This document shows, one piece after another, positions 1 to 9,145 of a DNA stretch of 64,000 nt. The DNA comes from Pedobacter paludis (GTDB lineage Bacteria; Bacteroidota; Bacteroidia; Sphingobacteriales; Sphingobacteriaceae): contig NZ_QGNY01000002.1 of NCBI RefSeq assembly GCF_003173575.1, positions 620,001 to 684,000 on the forward strand. The letters run 5' to 3'. How positions within the stretch are numbered: position 1 is the stretch's first letter; each line of letters starts with the position of its first letter. Under the pieces are notes generated by a model. The model searched no databases. It was not told where the DNA came from and saw nothing but the letters and a program-made list of their open reading frames with translations. Both the position numbers and the translations under genes were made by a program.

Positions 1-282
1 AGTATGGATTTGCTTGAGCAAAAAGATCTTGATTTTTCTGGTAAGCTTTATTTGCAAATCGTTGCAAACAAAGAAAATTATAGTTTTTCTTACGGTAGTA
101 AATCAAATAGCTGGAAACTATTAAAAGATAAAATTGACGGAAAGTTTTTGAGTACCCAAATGGCCGGTGGATTTATTGGATCTTTATTTGCATTGTATGC
201 AACCTCATCAGCAATTCCTTCGAGCAATTCGGCAAGTTTTAAATGGTTGGATTACAAGGGAGATGATGCGGTTTATCACTAA
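1..282 (+). CDS. GH43-type beta-xylosidase, C-terminal fragment (5' end outside window)
   Basis: The reading frame is open to the left edge and stops at 280-282, so only about 93 C-terminal residues are visible. They match the beta-sandwich (concanavalin-like) domain that closes many GH43 beta-xylosidase/arabinofuranosidase proteins. The supporting pattern is an aromatic strand with FSYG, then W-K-L-L, a D-G-K-F-L-S-T segment, AGGFIGS and LYATSS. In that family this domain follows a five-bladed beta-propeller with the catalytic residues, which lies outside the window. Nothing visible is damaged. The assignment rests on pattern memory of this tail domain, so the substrate cannot be stated. The first in-frame ATG at 4 is internal, not the start. 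Confidence 0.65.
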   Translation, partial: SMDLLEQKDLDFSGKLYLQIVANKENYSFSYGSKSNSWKLLKDKIDGKFLSTQMAGGFIGSLFALYATSSAIPSSNSASFKWLDYKGDDAVYH

Positions 283-324
283 GTCTTAACATCAAAATTT
301 ACTCAGCAAAAATCAACAAATAAT

Positions 325-357
325 AAACCTCGTAGGTTTTTAAAACCTACGAGGTTT
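325..357. repeat. Perfect 16-bp palindromic repeat (bidirectional terminator or REP-like element)
   Basis: Arms 325-340 (aaacctcgtaggtttt) and 342-357 are perfect reverse complements around a single base, so the real hairpin loop would use a few inner A/T pairs. It lies 43 bases after the GH43 stop and could end transcription from the left, although no long T run follows. The gaggttt/aaacctc core recurs at 41927-41943 in another hairpin cluster, which suggests a dispersed palindrome family. Confidence 0.7.
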
Positions 358-470
358 ACAAGTCCACCTTAAAAATTTTATTCGTTATTCGGGATACGCT
401 TTGCTAACATCTCGCATAGCATTGTTTTGCGTTGGAGAAACTTCATCAGTCTTACAAGGAATTGAGTTCA

Positions 471-528
471 CTTAAAACTTGCGAAGTCTTTCTACGCTTT
501 TGGCCTTTGAGACTTCGCAAGTTTTAAG
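471..528 (-). terminator. 18-bp perfect hairpin downstream of nagB
   Basis: Arms 471-488 and 511-528 are perfect 18-bp reverse complements with a 22-base loop. The structure begins five bases beyond the stop codon of the minus-strand nagB fusion, the position expected of its terminator. The T-rich tail on the minus strand is weak, so it may instead be a REP-like element or a 3' mRNA stabiliser. Confidence 0.55.
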
Positions 529-532
529 CTTT

Positions 533-2452
533 TTAAAATTTCCAGCGAACGAAAGCTTCCATTGCTTCATATTCGGCTAAGCCTAATTCATCATAAGCTT
601 TGGCTGTATCGCGGTTACGGTCTTCAGCACGTTGCCAAAACTCTCTCGCGTCATCTCCAGGGAAAACAGCTCTATCTTTCTGACTCTGGTGTTTAAAGAT
701 TGCATATTTCTTGCGCTCCAGTTCCTGCGGACTAATCGGAACGGCCATTTCGATTTCGTGTGTTTCAAACTCGTGCCAAGCACCACGGTACATCCACAAC
801 CAGCAATCCTGTGCCCAGCTTTCTGTTTTACGAAGACGTGTCAACGCTGCAAGAATAATATTAAAACAAACAATATGCGTTCCGTGTGGATCTTCAAAAT
901 CTCCCGCAGCAAAAACCTGCTGAGGCTTAACTTTTTGTAAAAGATCAATAGTAAGTTCTATATCTGCATCTGTAACAGGATTTTTTTGGTTCTTTCCGCT
1001 TTCGTAAAACGGAAGCGCCTGAAAATGGATATGATCATCGTCTAATCCACAATAACGTGCACCTGCAATAGCCTCACCCTTTCTAATCAGACCTTTCACG
1101 GTCTGAATTTCTGGAGTATCGACCTGATTTGGCTTTTTCTGCTCAATGAAAGTTCGCATGCTGTTATAAAGATCTTTCAGATGAGCATTATCCATTCCCA
1201 TTTTTTCAGTAAAATCTACATTAAATTCTACAAACCGCAGCGCATCATCATCCCAAACAGCAGTATTGCCAGAGGTTTGGTAAGCAACATGAACATCATG
1301 CTTTTGATCAACCAAACGGATAAACGTTCCGCCCATAGAGATAACATCATCATCTGGATGCGGAGAAAATATGATTACACGTTTCTTTGCCGGTTCAGCC
1401 CTTTCAGGTCTCTGCGAATCATCTGCATTCGGTTTTCCTCCCGGCCAGCCGGTTATGGTGTGCTGTAGTTTATTGAAAATGTGGATATTAATATTGTAAA
1501 CAGGCCCTTTTTCTGTTGCCAGCTGTGCCATACCGTTGTTGTTGTAATCATCTTCGGTAAGTTTTAAAATCGGTTTCTTTAAAGTATTGGCCAGCCAGAT
1601 TACCGCTTTGCGAATTAAGCCATCAGTCCAAATACAATCTTTAACCAACCATGGTGTATCAAAGCGGGTAAGATCAGAAGCTGCAGGCGAATCTAGGATA
1701 AACTCAACGTTATCAGATAATTGAAGATATGTAGCCGGAACATCGCCAGAAATTTCACCTTCAACAGCTTTTTTAATAATCGAAGCTTTTTTACGGCTCC
1801 AGGCCATAAGGATAATTTCTCTAGCCTTAAAAATAGTACCAATGCCCATAGTAATGGCCTTGGTTGGAACAAAGGTTTTTCCCCCGAAATCCCTAGCCGC
1901 ATCTCTACGGGTAAGGTCGTCTAAAGTAACCAGACGCGTTCCAGAATTTGGTGCAGAACCTGGCTCATTAAAACCAATGTGGCCGGTACGACCGATTCCT
2001 AAAATCTGAATGTCAAGGCCACCAAGATCTCCGATTTTCTTTTCATAATCCAAGCAGAATGCCGGAATATCCTCTAACGGAAGTGTACCGTCAGGAATGT
2101 GAATGTTTTCCTTTTTGATGTCGATATGATCGAAAAGATTTTCGTTCATAAAGGTAACGTAACTCTGCGCTGCCGTTGGCTGCATCGGATAATACTCATC
2201 CAGATTGAAAGTAATTACGTTGTTAAAACTTAAACCCTCTTCTTTATGCAGTCTCACCAGTTCGGCGTAAACTGCAATTGGGGTAACACCTGTTGCTAAG
2301 CCCAGTACTGCAGGTGCGTTGTTTGCTTGTTTTGTTTTAATGAGATTCGCAATGCGATGTGCTACATTAACAGAAGCAATTTTTGGATTTTCGAACACGC
2401 TAACAGGGAGTTTTTCGAAGCGTGTCTCCTCCAGTAGATTTAATCTAGCCAT
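533..2452 (-). CDS. nagB: Glucosamine-6-phosphate deaminase NagB fused to a C-terminal LmbE/PIG-L-type domain
   Basis: The 639-residue protein has an N-terminal NagB domain (about 20-290) and a C-terminal LmbE/PIG-L domain (about 355-600). NagB converts glucosamine-6-phosphate to fructose-6-phosphate plus ammonia in the cytosol. Visible motifs are the sugar-phosphate loop GLATGVTP, the catalytic Asp85 in FNLDEYY, and GIGRTGHIGFNEPG carrying His158 and Glu163. At the position of E. coli Asp141 this protein has Thr156. The LmbE part shows HPDDD (365-369) and DPHGTH, the zinc-binding motifs of de-N-acetylases. Classic NagB is about 266 residues; this long form is familiar in Bacteroidota. A deacetylase plus deaminase in one chain would suit N-acetylglucosamine phosphate, but the LmbE domain's activity here is inferred. 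It is divergent from anmK, with 152 bp between them. Confidence 0.88.
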   Translation of the reverse strand: MARLNLLEETRFEKLPVSVFENPKIASVNVAHRIANLIKTKQANNAPAVLGLATGVTPIAVYAELVRLHKEEGLSFNNVITFNLDEYYPMQPTAAQSYVTFMNENLFDHIDIKKENIHIPDGTLPLEDIPAFCLDYEKKIGDLGGLDIQILGIGRTGHIGFNEPGSAPNSGTRLVTLDDLTRRDAARDFGGKTFVPTKAITMGIGTIFKAREIILMAWSRKKASIIKKAVEGEISGDVPATYLQLSDNVEFILDSPAASDLTRFDTPWLVKDCIWTDGLIRKAVIWLANTLKKPILKLTEDDYNNNGMAQLATEKGPVYNINIHIFNKLQHTITGWPGGKPNADDSQRPERAEPAKKRVIIFSPHPDDDVISMGGTFIRLVDQKHDVHVAYQTSGNTAVWDDDALRFVEFNVDFTEKMGMDNAHLKDLYNSMRTFIEQKKPNQVDTPEIQTVKGLIRKGEAIAGARYCGLDDDHIHFQALPFYESGKNQKNPVTDADIELTIDLLQKVKPQQVFAAGDFEDPHGTHIVCFNIILAALTRLRKTESWAQDCWLWMYRGAWHEFETHEIEMAVPISPQELERKKYAIFKHQSQKDRAVFPGDDAREFWQRAEDRNRDTAKAYDELGLAEYEAMEAFVRWKF

Positions 2453-2484
2453 TTTTTTTGTATGGATTTTAATGTACGGAGCAG

Positions 2485-2518
2485 TAAATATAGAGAGTTA
2501 TGCTCAATTTCTAACAAA
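2485..2518 (-). promoter_or_regulatory. Probable nagB promoter
   Basis: Read on the minus strand there is TTTG (2518-2515), a 22-base spacer and TATATTTA (2492-2485). This resembles the Bacteroidota TTTG/TAnnTTTG sigma-ABfr promoter with one mismatch in the -7 box. It leaves a leader of roughly 25-30 bases before the nagB ATG. The same TTTG-N22-TATATTTA arrangement occurs in front of the susC at 9336. Confidence 0.5.
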
Positions 2519-2604
2519 GGTTATCTACTTTTATTCCAACTATTTCTGCAAATTGTCCTTAATGTAAAGAACAAACGTTTGATCGTTTTGAAAAAAATAA
2601 CCTC

Positions 2605-3801
2605 ATGAACAGCCAAATACAAGAACTATACAACAAAGCCAGTAAAAGCGAGCGATTGATTATCGGTTTAATGAGCGGCACATCGATGGATGGGTTGGAC
2701 ATTGCCCTTTGCCGTGTTTGTGGCCATGGTGCAGAAACCGATATTAAAGTTTTAAAATTTAAAACGGGAGATTTTACCGATGATTTCCGAGCCAAGATAA
2801 AAGCGGTTTTTTCGAAAAAGCAAGTCGATTTGCAATTGGTTTGCTTAATGAACGAGCACATTGCCAATACTCATGCCGATTTAATCAATAATGCTTTGGA
2901 AGAATGGGGTTATAAAAATGAAGAAATTGATTTTATAGCCAGCCATGGGCAAACCATTTTCCATGCACCAAAATCATTACACAAAATGGATGATTATCCA
3001 AATGGTACTTTGCAGATTGGTGATGGAGATCATATAGCCGTTAAAACCGGGATCATCACTTTATCTGATTTCAGACAAAAGCATTTGGCTACTGGCGGTG
3101 AAGGCGCCCCTTTAGCTGTTTATGGAGATTATTTAATGTTTTCGAAGACAGATGAGGATCGAGTAATGTTAAACATTGGGGGTATTGCCAACTTCACTTA
3201 CTTGCCAGGAAATTTAAATGCGAGTGAGATTTTTTCTACCGATGTTGGCCCTGGCAATACCTTGATGGATCAGTACATGCAAAAGCATTACAATCAGTTT
3301 TACGATAAAAATGCATCAGTGGCCTTAACAGGAACGTACAATCAGAATCTATTATCAGCTTTGCTGAATTGTGATTTCTTTAGTTTCGATTTTCCAAAAA
3401 CAACTGGGCCAGAATTGTTTAATCTGGATTATTTGATAGAAGCCCAAAAAATTTCATCAACACAAAACTTAAAACCTGAAGATGTAATGGCTACGCTTTG
3501 CCACTTTTCGGCCGTAACCATTAGCGATGCAATAAAAAAATGTTTTGGAAATGATGCGAAGGCAAAAGTTTTTATGAGTGGCGGCGGAATGCATAATCCA
3601 TTGTTGGTTAAGCTTTTAAAAGAATCTTTGCCTAAATCTGCTTTTGCCACTACAGACGATTTAAACATCGATCCAGATGCTAAAGAAGCGGTACTTTTTG
3701 CCGTGCTTGCTAATGAAACCCTTTGCGGAAAGCCAATAAACTTTGGCAACAGGCAGGGCGTGCCTTCTGTTTGTATGGGTAAAATTAGCTTGCCCGAATA
3801 A
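2605..3801 (+). CDS. anmK: Anhydro-N-acetylmuramic acid kinase
   Basis: AnmK opens the 1,6-anhydro ring of anhydro-MurNAc and phosphorylates it with ATP, giving MurNAc-6-phosphate in peptidoglycan recycling or uptake of wall fragments. The 398-residue length fits the family (about 370-400). Visible signatures are the N-terminal phosphate loop GLMSGTSMDGLD (residues 22-33), SHGQTIFHAP, IGDGDHIAVKTG, FRQKHLATGGEGAPL, NIGGIANFTYL, DVGPGNTLMD and the C-terminal MSGGGMHNPLL, all hallmarks of the ASKHA-fold AnmK/MurK group. The start is the first ATG after the divergent promoter region. The gene faces nagB, so both ends of amino-sugar phosphate handling are together. The susC at 3872 follows after 70 bases and may share the transcript, although a promoter-like box lies in the gap. 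Confidence 0.95.
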   Translation: MNSQIQELYNKASKSERLIIGLMSGTSMDGLDIALCRVCGHGAETDIKVLKFKTGDFTDDFRAKIKAVFSKKQVDLQLVCLMNEHIANTHADLINNALEEWGYKNEEIDFIASHGQTIFHAPKSLHKMDDYPNGTLQIGDGDHIAVKTGIITLSDFRQKHLATGGEGAPLAVYGDYLMFSKTDEDRVMLNIGGIANFTYLPGNLNASEIFSTDVGPGNTLMDQYMQKHYNQFYDKNASVALTGTYNQNLLSALLNCDFFSFDFPKTTGPELFNLDYLIEAQKISSTQNLKPEDVMATLCHFSAVTISDAIKKCFGNDAKAKVFMSGGGMHNPLLVKLLKESLPKSAFATTDDLNIDPDAKEAVLFAVLANETLCGKPINFGNRQGVPSVCMGKISLPE

Positions 3802-3827
3802 AAAATTTTCTATGTTGCGGATTTTGT

Positions 3828-3835
3828 TAAATTTG
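3828..3835 (+). promoter_or_regulatory. TAnnTTTG -7 box before susC
   Basis: TAAATTTG at 3828-3835 matches the Bacteroidota -7 consensus exactly and lies 36 bases before the susC ATG at 3872. A T-run at 3806-3809 sits near the -33 position but is not a good TTTG. It suggests the SusC/SusD pair can be transcribed separately from anmK. Confidence 0.5.
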
Positions 3836-3871
3836 TTTAAATCCTAATCAATACTAACAAAACCAAATTTT

Positions 3872-6800
3872 ATGGAAAAAAGTTACCTAAAATGGTCATC
3901 AAAGTTTCTAGCAATTTTGATGATGCCATTGCTGTTGCTCTTGTTTACAGAAATGGCGCAGGCTCAGAGCAAGCGTTATACCATTAGTGGAAAAGTAACC
4001 GATGCTTCTAATAACGATCCCATCCCAGGAGTAGTTGTTAAAATATTAAACACAACATTAGCAACCAGCACGAGTAGCACCGGAGCGTACTCGTTCGCAG
4101 TAGATTTAGCACCTGGTAAATATCAGCTTCAGTTTTCTTTTGTGGGTTACAAAGCCAATGTGCAAACTATAACATTGGGCGATGATACCTCCGTTCAGCT
4201 GGGTGCATCTTTAGCAGGAGATGCTGTAGGCTTAGACGAAGTGATTGTTACAGGTACATCTGCAGGTACAACCCGAAAAGAATTGGGCAGTTATGTAAGT
4301 ACTGTTAAGGGCGATGATTTAAATAAAGCCCCAAGCGGAAACGTGCTTTCATCTTTACAAGGCAAAACGGCAGGGGCACAGATTAGTCAAAACTCTGGTG
4401 ATCCTGCCGGAGGAATGTCGGTAAGGTTAAGGGGTATTAGTTCTGTAAACTCATCATCAGAGCCGCTTTACATTATCGATGGAGTAATTGTAAATAACTC
4501 AACCACTCGCGTTACCAATACTTCTGCAAATTATGATGGAGGTAACTTTGTTGGAAGTATCGGACAAAATAGAATGGTGGATATTAATCCGGCTGATATT
4601 GATCGGATAGAGGTTTTAAATGGTGCTGCCGCTGCTGCAATTTATGGTTCTAGAGCAAACTCCGGTGTAATTCAGATCTTTACCAAAAGAGGCGTAAGCG
4701 GTAAGGCTCAAGTAAGTTTTAATACGAGTTTAACCATGAGCGAACTTCGCAAACAGGTTGAAGTAAATCAGGCCCCGATTAAATTTGGTGGCTCGGTAAA
4801 CACGCAAACGCAGGATATTTTAACGCCGACCTTAACCAATACAACACCTGTAACCCGATATAATTATCAAGATTATATTTTCCAAACCGGTTACGGAACA
4901 GACAATACGGTTTCTGTAAGCGGAGGAACGGACAATACCAAATTCTATACTTCGGCAAGCTATTTTACCAATCAGGGGATTATTAAAAATACCGATTTCA
5001 CCCGATATAATTTAAGAGCCAATGTTGATCAAAAGATTACAGATTGGGCTTCTTTAAGCGTTGGAATGAATTATATTAGAAGTGCTGCAGACGAGAAACC
5101 TGATGGAAACTCGTTTTTCTCTCCAATGAATTCAGTAACCATTATTGGTAATTTTCATGATATTTTTGCGAGAGATGCCAATGGAAACTTACTGGCAGTG
5201 GGCGAACGTGGCCGGGTTAACCCTGTTTCGGTAATTGAAGATATTAAACAGCGCCAAGAAACAAATAGAATAATTGCCAGCGCAAATTTGAAATTAAACC
5301 CAGTAAAAAATCTAACCTTAAATTTCTTAATCGGTGCCGATAATTCTGGATCAAATGGATCGACGTACATACCACCTTTTGCATACAATGTTAATCCCGA
5401 TTTTTATGGCGGTGGCGCTACTTTAGATGGTACTTTAAATGGTTACGCAAGTGCTGCCAGCAACAACGCTTTCCAGTTTAACAATGAAATTAATGCAACC
5501 TATCAGGCTAAAATTTCGGATTTAATTTCATCTACTACACAATTGGGTTATTCATTTCAATATGAGCAAACTCGATATCAATTGGTTAACGGTCGCGGAC
5601 TTGCGCCTTTAATTCAAACGGTTAATGCTGCGGCTACGCAATTGCCAAGTGTTGATGGTAGAACTCAGCTATCCGTAACTGGCGGTTATTTGCAACAGAC
5701 TTTTAAATACAAAGATCATTTCTTTTTAACGGGCGCAGTAAGGGTAGATCAATCAACCGTTTTTGGGGCTGATAACAGAACTCAAACCTACTTTAAAGGA
5801 AATGCGAGTTATGTATTATCATCTGCCGATTATTGGAAAGATTTTGGTGTGTCATCTTGGTGGGACACTTTTAAAATTAGAGCAGCTTATGGCGAATCGG
5901 GTAACTTAACCGGAATTGGTGCATATGATAGAATTAATGCTTACTCAACCCAGTCGTTTTTAGGCAGAGCTTCTTTATTCTCTAGCGCAACCCTGGCAAA
6001 CGAAAATGTTAAGCCAGAGCGTCAACGTGAGTTGGAGTTGGGAACCGATATGTCGTTCTTTAAAAATAGATTGTCATTACAATTTAACTGGTATAATAAA
6101 AAAGTTAGCGATTTGTTAATCGCAAGCGTTACGGCGCCATCAACGGGTTTCTCAAGCTTCTTAGATAATATTGGATCGTTGAGAAATAAAGGTATCGAAG
6201 TTGTTTTGGGCGGAACACCATTAAAGGCAAAAGATTTTAGCTGGAATACAACAGTTGTATTTAATAGAAACAGAAATGAGGCCCTTAACGTTGGAGGTTT
6301 AAGGCTTTTCAGTACCAATCCTGGCGCTCCTGTTGCAATTATCGACGGACAGGCAATTGGTGTTTTTTACGGAACATTCTTTGCTCGTAATCCAGATGGA
6401 AGTTTGTTAACCAACGCTGCAGGCATTCCTCAATTAGAAAAAGGAATCCAAAATTCTACAACAACTTTTACACCTCAACGTGATGCAAACGGACTTCCAA
6501 CCGGAACAACCCTTCGTAAGGTTCTTGGAAATCCAAACCCAGATTACACCGCCTCTTTTGTAAATGATTTTACCTACAAAAAGTTTAATCTTCACATTCA
6601 ACTAGATGCCGTGCAAGGTGGCGATGTTTGGAATGCAGATTGGAGAACGCGTCAAGGTGTTGGGAATGGTAAAGTAGCCGAGGCAGAAGATCTTGGTCAA
6701 GTACCTAGAGGTTATGTTGCAGGAGTTTATGCTACAGAAGAATGGAGAATTGATGATGGTTCTTTTGTAAAGCTTAGAGAGGTTTCTTTAAGTTACAATA

Positions 6801-6991
6801 TTGGAAAGGTTAAGTATTTAAGAGATTTAACAGTTACGCTAAGCGGAAGAAACCTAGTTTCTTGGGATAATTACAAAGGATATGATCCAGAGCTGAATTC
6901 GGGTGGTCAATCTACAATTTTAAGAAATATCGATTTTGGTTCAGTTCCAATTCCAAGAACCTTTAGTTTAGGTTTACAAGTTAAATTTTAA
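3872..6991 (+). CDS. SusC/RagA-family TonB-dependent outer-membrane transporter
   Basis: This 1039-residue outer-membrane transporter would import oligomers across the outer membrane using TonB energy, capped by the SusD-like lipoprotein encoded next. Residues 1-32 form a signal peptide ending AQAQS. A CarboxypepD_reg-like beta-sandwich follows (YTISGKVTDASNNDPIPGV, about 37-115), then a TonB-box-like segment (DEVIVTG, about 122-128). The plug carries SVRLRGISS, PLYIIDGV, DINPADIDRIEVL and AAAAIYGSRANSGVI, and the rest is a 22-strand-type barrel ending FSLGLQVKF. There is no STN domain, so it does not look like a sigma-signalling receptor. The stop is 17 bases before the susD start. Substrate cannot be read from sequence; nagB and anmK upstream make an amino-sugar oligomer a guess only. 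Confidence 0.93.
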   Translation: MEKSYLKWSSKFLAILMMPLLLLLFTEMAQAQSKRYTISGKVTDASNNDPIPGVVVKILNTTLATSTSSTGAYSFAVDLAPGKYQLQFSFVGYKANVQTITLGDDTSVQLGASLAGDAVGLDEVIVTGTSAGTTRKELGSYVSTVKGDDLNKAPSGNVLSSLQGKTAGAQISQNSGDPAGGMSVRLRGISSVNSSSEPLYIIDGVIVNNSTTRVTNTSANYDGGNFVGSIGQNRMVDINPADIDRIEVLNGAAAAAIYGSRANSGVIQIFTKRGVSGKAQVSFNTSLTMSELRKQVEVNQAPIKFGGSVNTQTQDILTPTLTNTTPVTRYNYQDYIFQTGYGTDNTVSVSGGTDNTKFYTSASYFTNQGIIKNTDFTRYNLRANVDQKITDWASLSVGMNYIRSAADEKPDGNSFFSPMNSVTIIGNFHDIFARDANGNLLAVGERGRVNPVSVIEDIKQRQETNRIIASANLKLNPVKNLTLNFLIGADNSGSNGSTYIPPFAYNVNPDFYGGGATLDGTLNGYASAASNNAFQFNNEINATYQAKISDLISSTTQLGYSFQYEQTRYQLVNGRGLAPLIQTVNAAATQLPSVDGRTQLSVTGGYLQQTFKYKDHFFLTGAVRVDQSTVFGADNRTQTYFKGNASYVLSSADYWKDFGVSSWWDTFKIRAAYGESGNLTGIGAYDRINAYSTQSFLGRASLFSSATLANENVKPERQRELELGTDMSFFKNRLSLQFNWYNKKVSDLLIASVTAPSTGFSSFLDNIGSLRNKGIEVVLGGTPLKAKDFSWNTTVVFNRNRNEALNVGGLRLFSTNPGAPVAIIDGQAIGVFYGTFFARNPDGSLLTNAAGIPQLEKGIQNSTTTFTPQRDANGLPTGTTLRKVLGNPNPDYTASFVNDFTYKKFNLHIQLDAVQGGDVWNADWRTRQGVGNGKVAEAEDLGQVPRGYVAGVYATEEWRIDDGSFVKLREVSLSYNIGKVKYLRDLTVTLSGRNLVSWDNYKGYDPELNSGGQSTILRNIDFGSVPIPRTFSLGLQVKF

Positions 6992-7008
6992 TCGTTAAAG
7001 GAAATTTT

Positions 7009-8304
7009 ATGAAAAGTTTAAGAAATAATACTTCAAAATATATAACCTGTCTTGCACTATCTGGGATGTTGTTTTCATCTTCGTGTACAAAAGAATATCA
7101 AGATCCAGCAAGAGCAAAAACAGATGTCGCGTTAACGACACAACAAGGTTTAACGGCTGTTGCAATTGGTTTACAACGCGTTTATACATTAAGCAGAACT
7201 GGTGTTATGTTTAACTCGATTGCGGCCAATGGTTTTGTAACAAACGAACTTTCCTTGTTAAATGCGGGTAACATTCCCGAGTTACAGTTAAGTACCGGAG
7301 GAAGCGCTGTAGATGGAACAAACACCATTTTATTTAATTTATGGACAAGCGCCAATAAGATTGTTTACGATGCAGACTTGGTAATTTCTAATGCGAATAA
7401 TTTAGGTGATAAAGGATATGCATCTGGTTTAATCGCTTATTCGAGCATTTTTAAAGCGCTTGCAATTGGCAATATGTCTCAGTACTGGGAAAAAATTCCA
7501 GATGGAACAGGCAAAAATGTTGGTTTTATTACAAGGGCCGCGGGCTTTACAAAGGCCATTTCGGTTTTGGATAATGCACTTGCTGTTGTCGCCGCTAATC
7601 CAATTTCAGCAAGTTTTGCCAGCAATGTACCATCTGATGTTAATATTGTAAATACACTCCATGCCTTAAAAGCTAGATATGCTTTATTTGGCGGAAACTA
7701 TACTTTGGCCTTAACTGAGGCAAACGCGGTAGATTTGACGAAAACATCTTTCTTTAAATTTGATGCAACATCGCCAAATATTTTATTTACAATTATCTCT
7801 TCGAATAACGTTTTCCAGCCATTAAATGCGAATTTAGGACTTACTGGAGCAAACGTGCCAGATGCGGCCGATAAAAGAATCCCATTTTATACGGTTTTGG
7901 TGGGCAGTCCTGCAACTTTGAGGATGAATGGTTTTGCTGCAGCAACAGCATCTCCTTTTCCGATTTATTTGCCAGGAGAGATTACGTTAATTAAAGCAGA
8001 AGCTTATGCAAGGCAACCAGATTTAACCAATTCGCTTATCGAACTGAATAAAGTGGTTACCAAAACATCAGATCTGTTTGGAGTTGCGGCAGCACTTCCG
8101 GCATTAACCGGGCCATACACGCAACAACAATTGCTTGATCTTATTTATAAACACCGTTCAATCGAATTGTATGCTTCTGGTTTAAAAATTGAAGATATGA
8201 GAAGGTTCAATCAGCCTTTAACTGATAGGAAAAGAAACTTCTTCCCTTATCCTTTCCAAGAAAGAGATAATAATCCAAATACACCTGCTGACCCATCATT
8301 TTAG
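7009..8304 (+). CDS. SusD/RagB-family glycan-binding lipoprotein
   Basis: This 431-residue surface lipoprotein partners the SusC at 3872. The signal peptide ends at a lipobox around Cys26 (SSSC-TKEY). The body has the helix-rich TPR-like layout of SusD proteins. It includes the segment with a Y-x-x-x-F-K-A-L-A helix, a late I-K-A-E-A-Y-A-R helix and the C-terminal IELYASGLKIEDMRRFNQP segment typical of the family before the final N-P motifs. It is somewhat shorter than the usual 500-550 residues, without any visible break. The pair ends in a strong hairpin terminator. Ligand unknown. Confidence 0.87.
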   Translation: MKSLRNNTSKYITCLALSGMLFSSSCTKEYQDPARAKTDVALTTQQGLTAVAIGLQRVYTLSRTGVMFNSIAANGFVTNELSLLNAGNIPELQLSTGGSAVDGTNTILFNLWTSANKIVYDADLVISNANNLGDKGYASGLIAYSSIFKALAIGNMSQYWEKIPDGTGKNVGFITRAAGFTKAISVLDNALAVVAANPISASFASNVPSDVNIVNTLHALKARYALFGGNYTLALTEANAVDLTKTSFFKFDATSPNILFTIISSNNVFQPLNANLGLTGANVPDAADKRIPFYTVLVGSPATLRMNGFAAATASPFPIYLPGEITLIKAEAYARQPDLTNSLIELNKVVTKTSDLFGVAAALPALTGPYTQQQLLDLIYKHRSIELYASGLKIEDMRRFNQPLTDRKRNFFPYPFQERDNNPNTPADPSF

Positions 8305-8310
8305 CAAACA

Positions 8311-8345
8311 AAACAAAAGGCTCGATTTTTTCGAGCCTTTTGTTT
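8311..8345. terminator. Bidirectional terminator between susD and deoR-type gene
   Basis: Perfect 15-bp arms at 8311-8325 and 8331-8345 flank a five-T loop (stem core ggctcga/tcgagcc), with A/T runs on both sides. It serves the susD ending at 8304 and overlaps by one base the stop codon of the convergent DeoR-family gene, so it can end both transcripts. Confidence 0.9.
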
Positions 8346-9091
8346 TATAATATATTTACATCCTTAACTTGATATTTTGATAACGATTCGTGATCCTTAT
8401 CTAACTCTGTAACCAAATAACTAATGCTTTCGATGGGGCAGACTTTTAGCCTTAGCGTTATATCAAGTTTCTCCGATATACACAGAACCGCTGATTTTTT
8501 CGAGCAGGCCAGCATTGCTTTTTTAAGTTGATTAATTTCCCAGTCGGTATCGGTTAAACCACCTTCTGGATGGAGTGCACTTGTTCCCATTAAGCACAAA
8601 TCGGCCTTGATTTCTGATAGTTGAGAAATTACATGGCCACCATAGGTAATCTGTGAGTTTTTCGAAAACAAACCACCAATCAAAATCACTTCAATATTAT
8701 TGTACTTGGCAAGTTCTACCGCAACCAAAGGACTTATGGTAAAAAAAGTTCCAGATAAGCCCTGTGGCAACTGTTTAGCAAATTCTAAAATCGTTGTTCC
8801 GCCTCCAATAAGAACCACCATGCCATCTTTAATCAGATCGGTAGCTTTTTTAGCAATAATGATTTTGCTATCTCTTGCATACACGGTACTGTCATCAAAA
8901 GAGCTGTGATATGATTTTGAAAGTGCTCCTCCATGAACCTTAAAAAGAAGGCCTTCATCAACCAATTCCTGTAAATCCCTTCGAATGGTATCTTCGGAAA
9001 CGTTAAGCAATTGAACTAAATCGGAAGTAAGCACCCGATTATGTAAGTTAATTTGGCGCATAATAAAATCATGGCGTTCTTTCTTCAGCAT
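8345..9091 (-). CDS. DeoR-family transcriptional regulator
   Basis: This 248-residue regulator has the DeoR layout. The N-terminal winged helix-turn-helix (about 3-57) shows VSEDTIRRDLQEL followed by GLLFKVHGGAL, the classic DeoR signature. The C-terminal sugar-phosphate-binding domain (about 75-230) shows the IGGGTTILEFAKQLP phosphate loop, a variant of the usual D/GSGTT. DeoR proteins are usually repressors released by phosphorylated sugars. It is divergent from the SusC/SusD operon starting at 9336, and the 244-bp gap carries two clusters of 10-bp-phased TGCG repeats that recur before the second operon. Control of both operons and of its own gene is therefore the simplest model. The inducer cannot be named. 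Confidence 0.92.
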   Translation of the reverse strand: MLKKERHDFIMRQINLHNRVLTSDLVQLLNVSEDTIRRDLQELVDEGLLFKVHGGALSKSYHSSFDDSTVYARDSKIIIAKKATDLIKDGMVVLIGGGTTILEFAKQLPQGLSGTFFTISPLVAVELAKYNNIEVILIGGLFSKNSQITYGGHVISQLSEIKADLCLMGTSALHPEGGLTDTDWEINQLKKAMLACSKKSAVLCISEKLDITLRLKVCPIESISYLVTELDKDHESLSKYQVKDVNIL

Positions 9092-9145
9092 AAAGATGGT
9101 TTGGTTTAAACGAATGTATAAAAGATTTTGTGATTTTCTAAATTT

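Noticed and set aside
3816..3819. A TGCG operator before the first SusC (3872)
   Set aside because: Only one TGCG is present, without a second unit ten bases away, so it does not match the arrays before operons 2 and 3.
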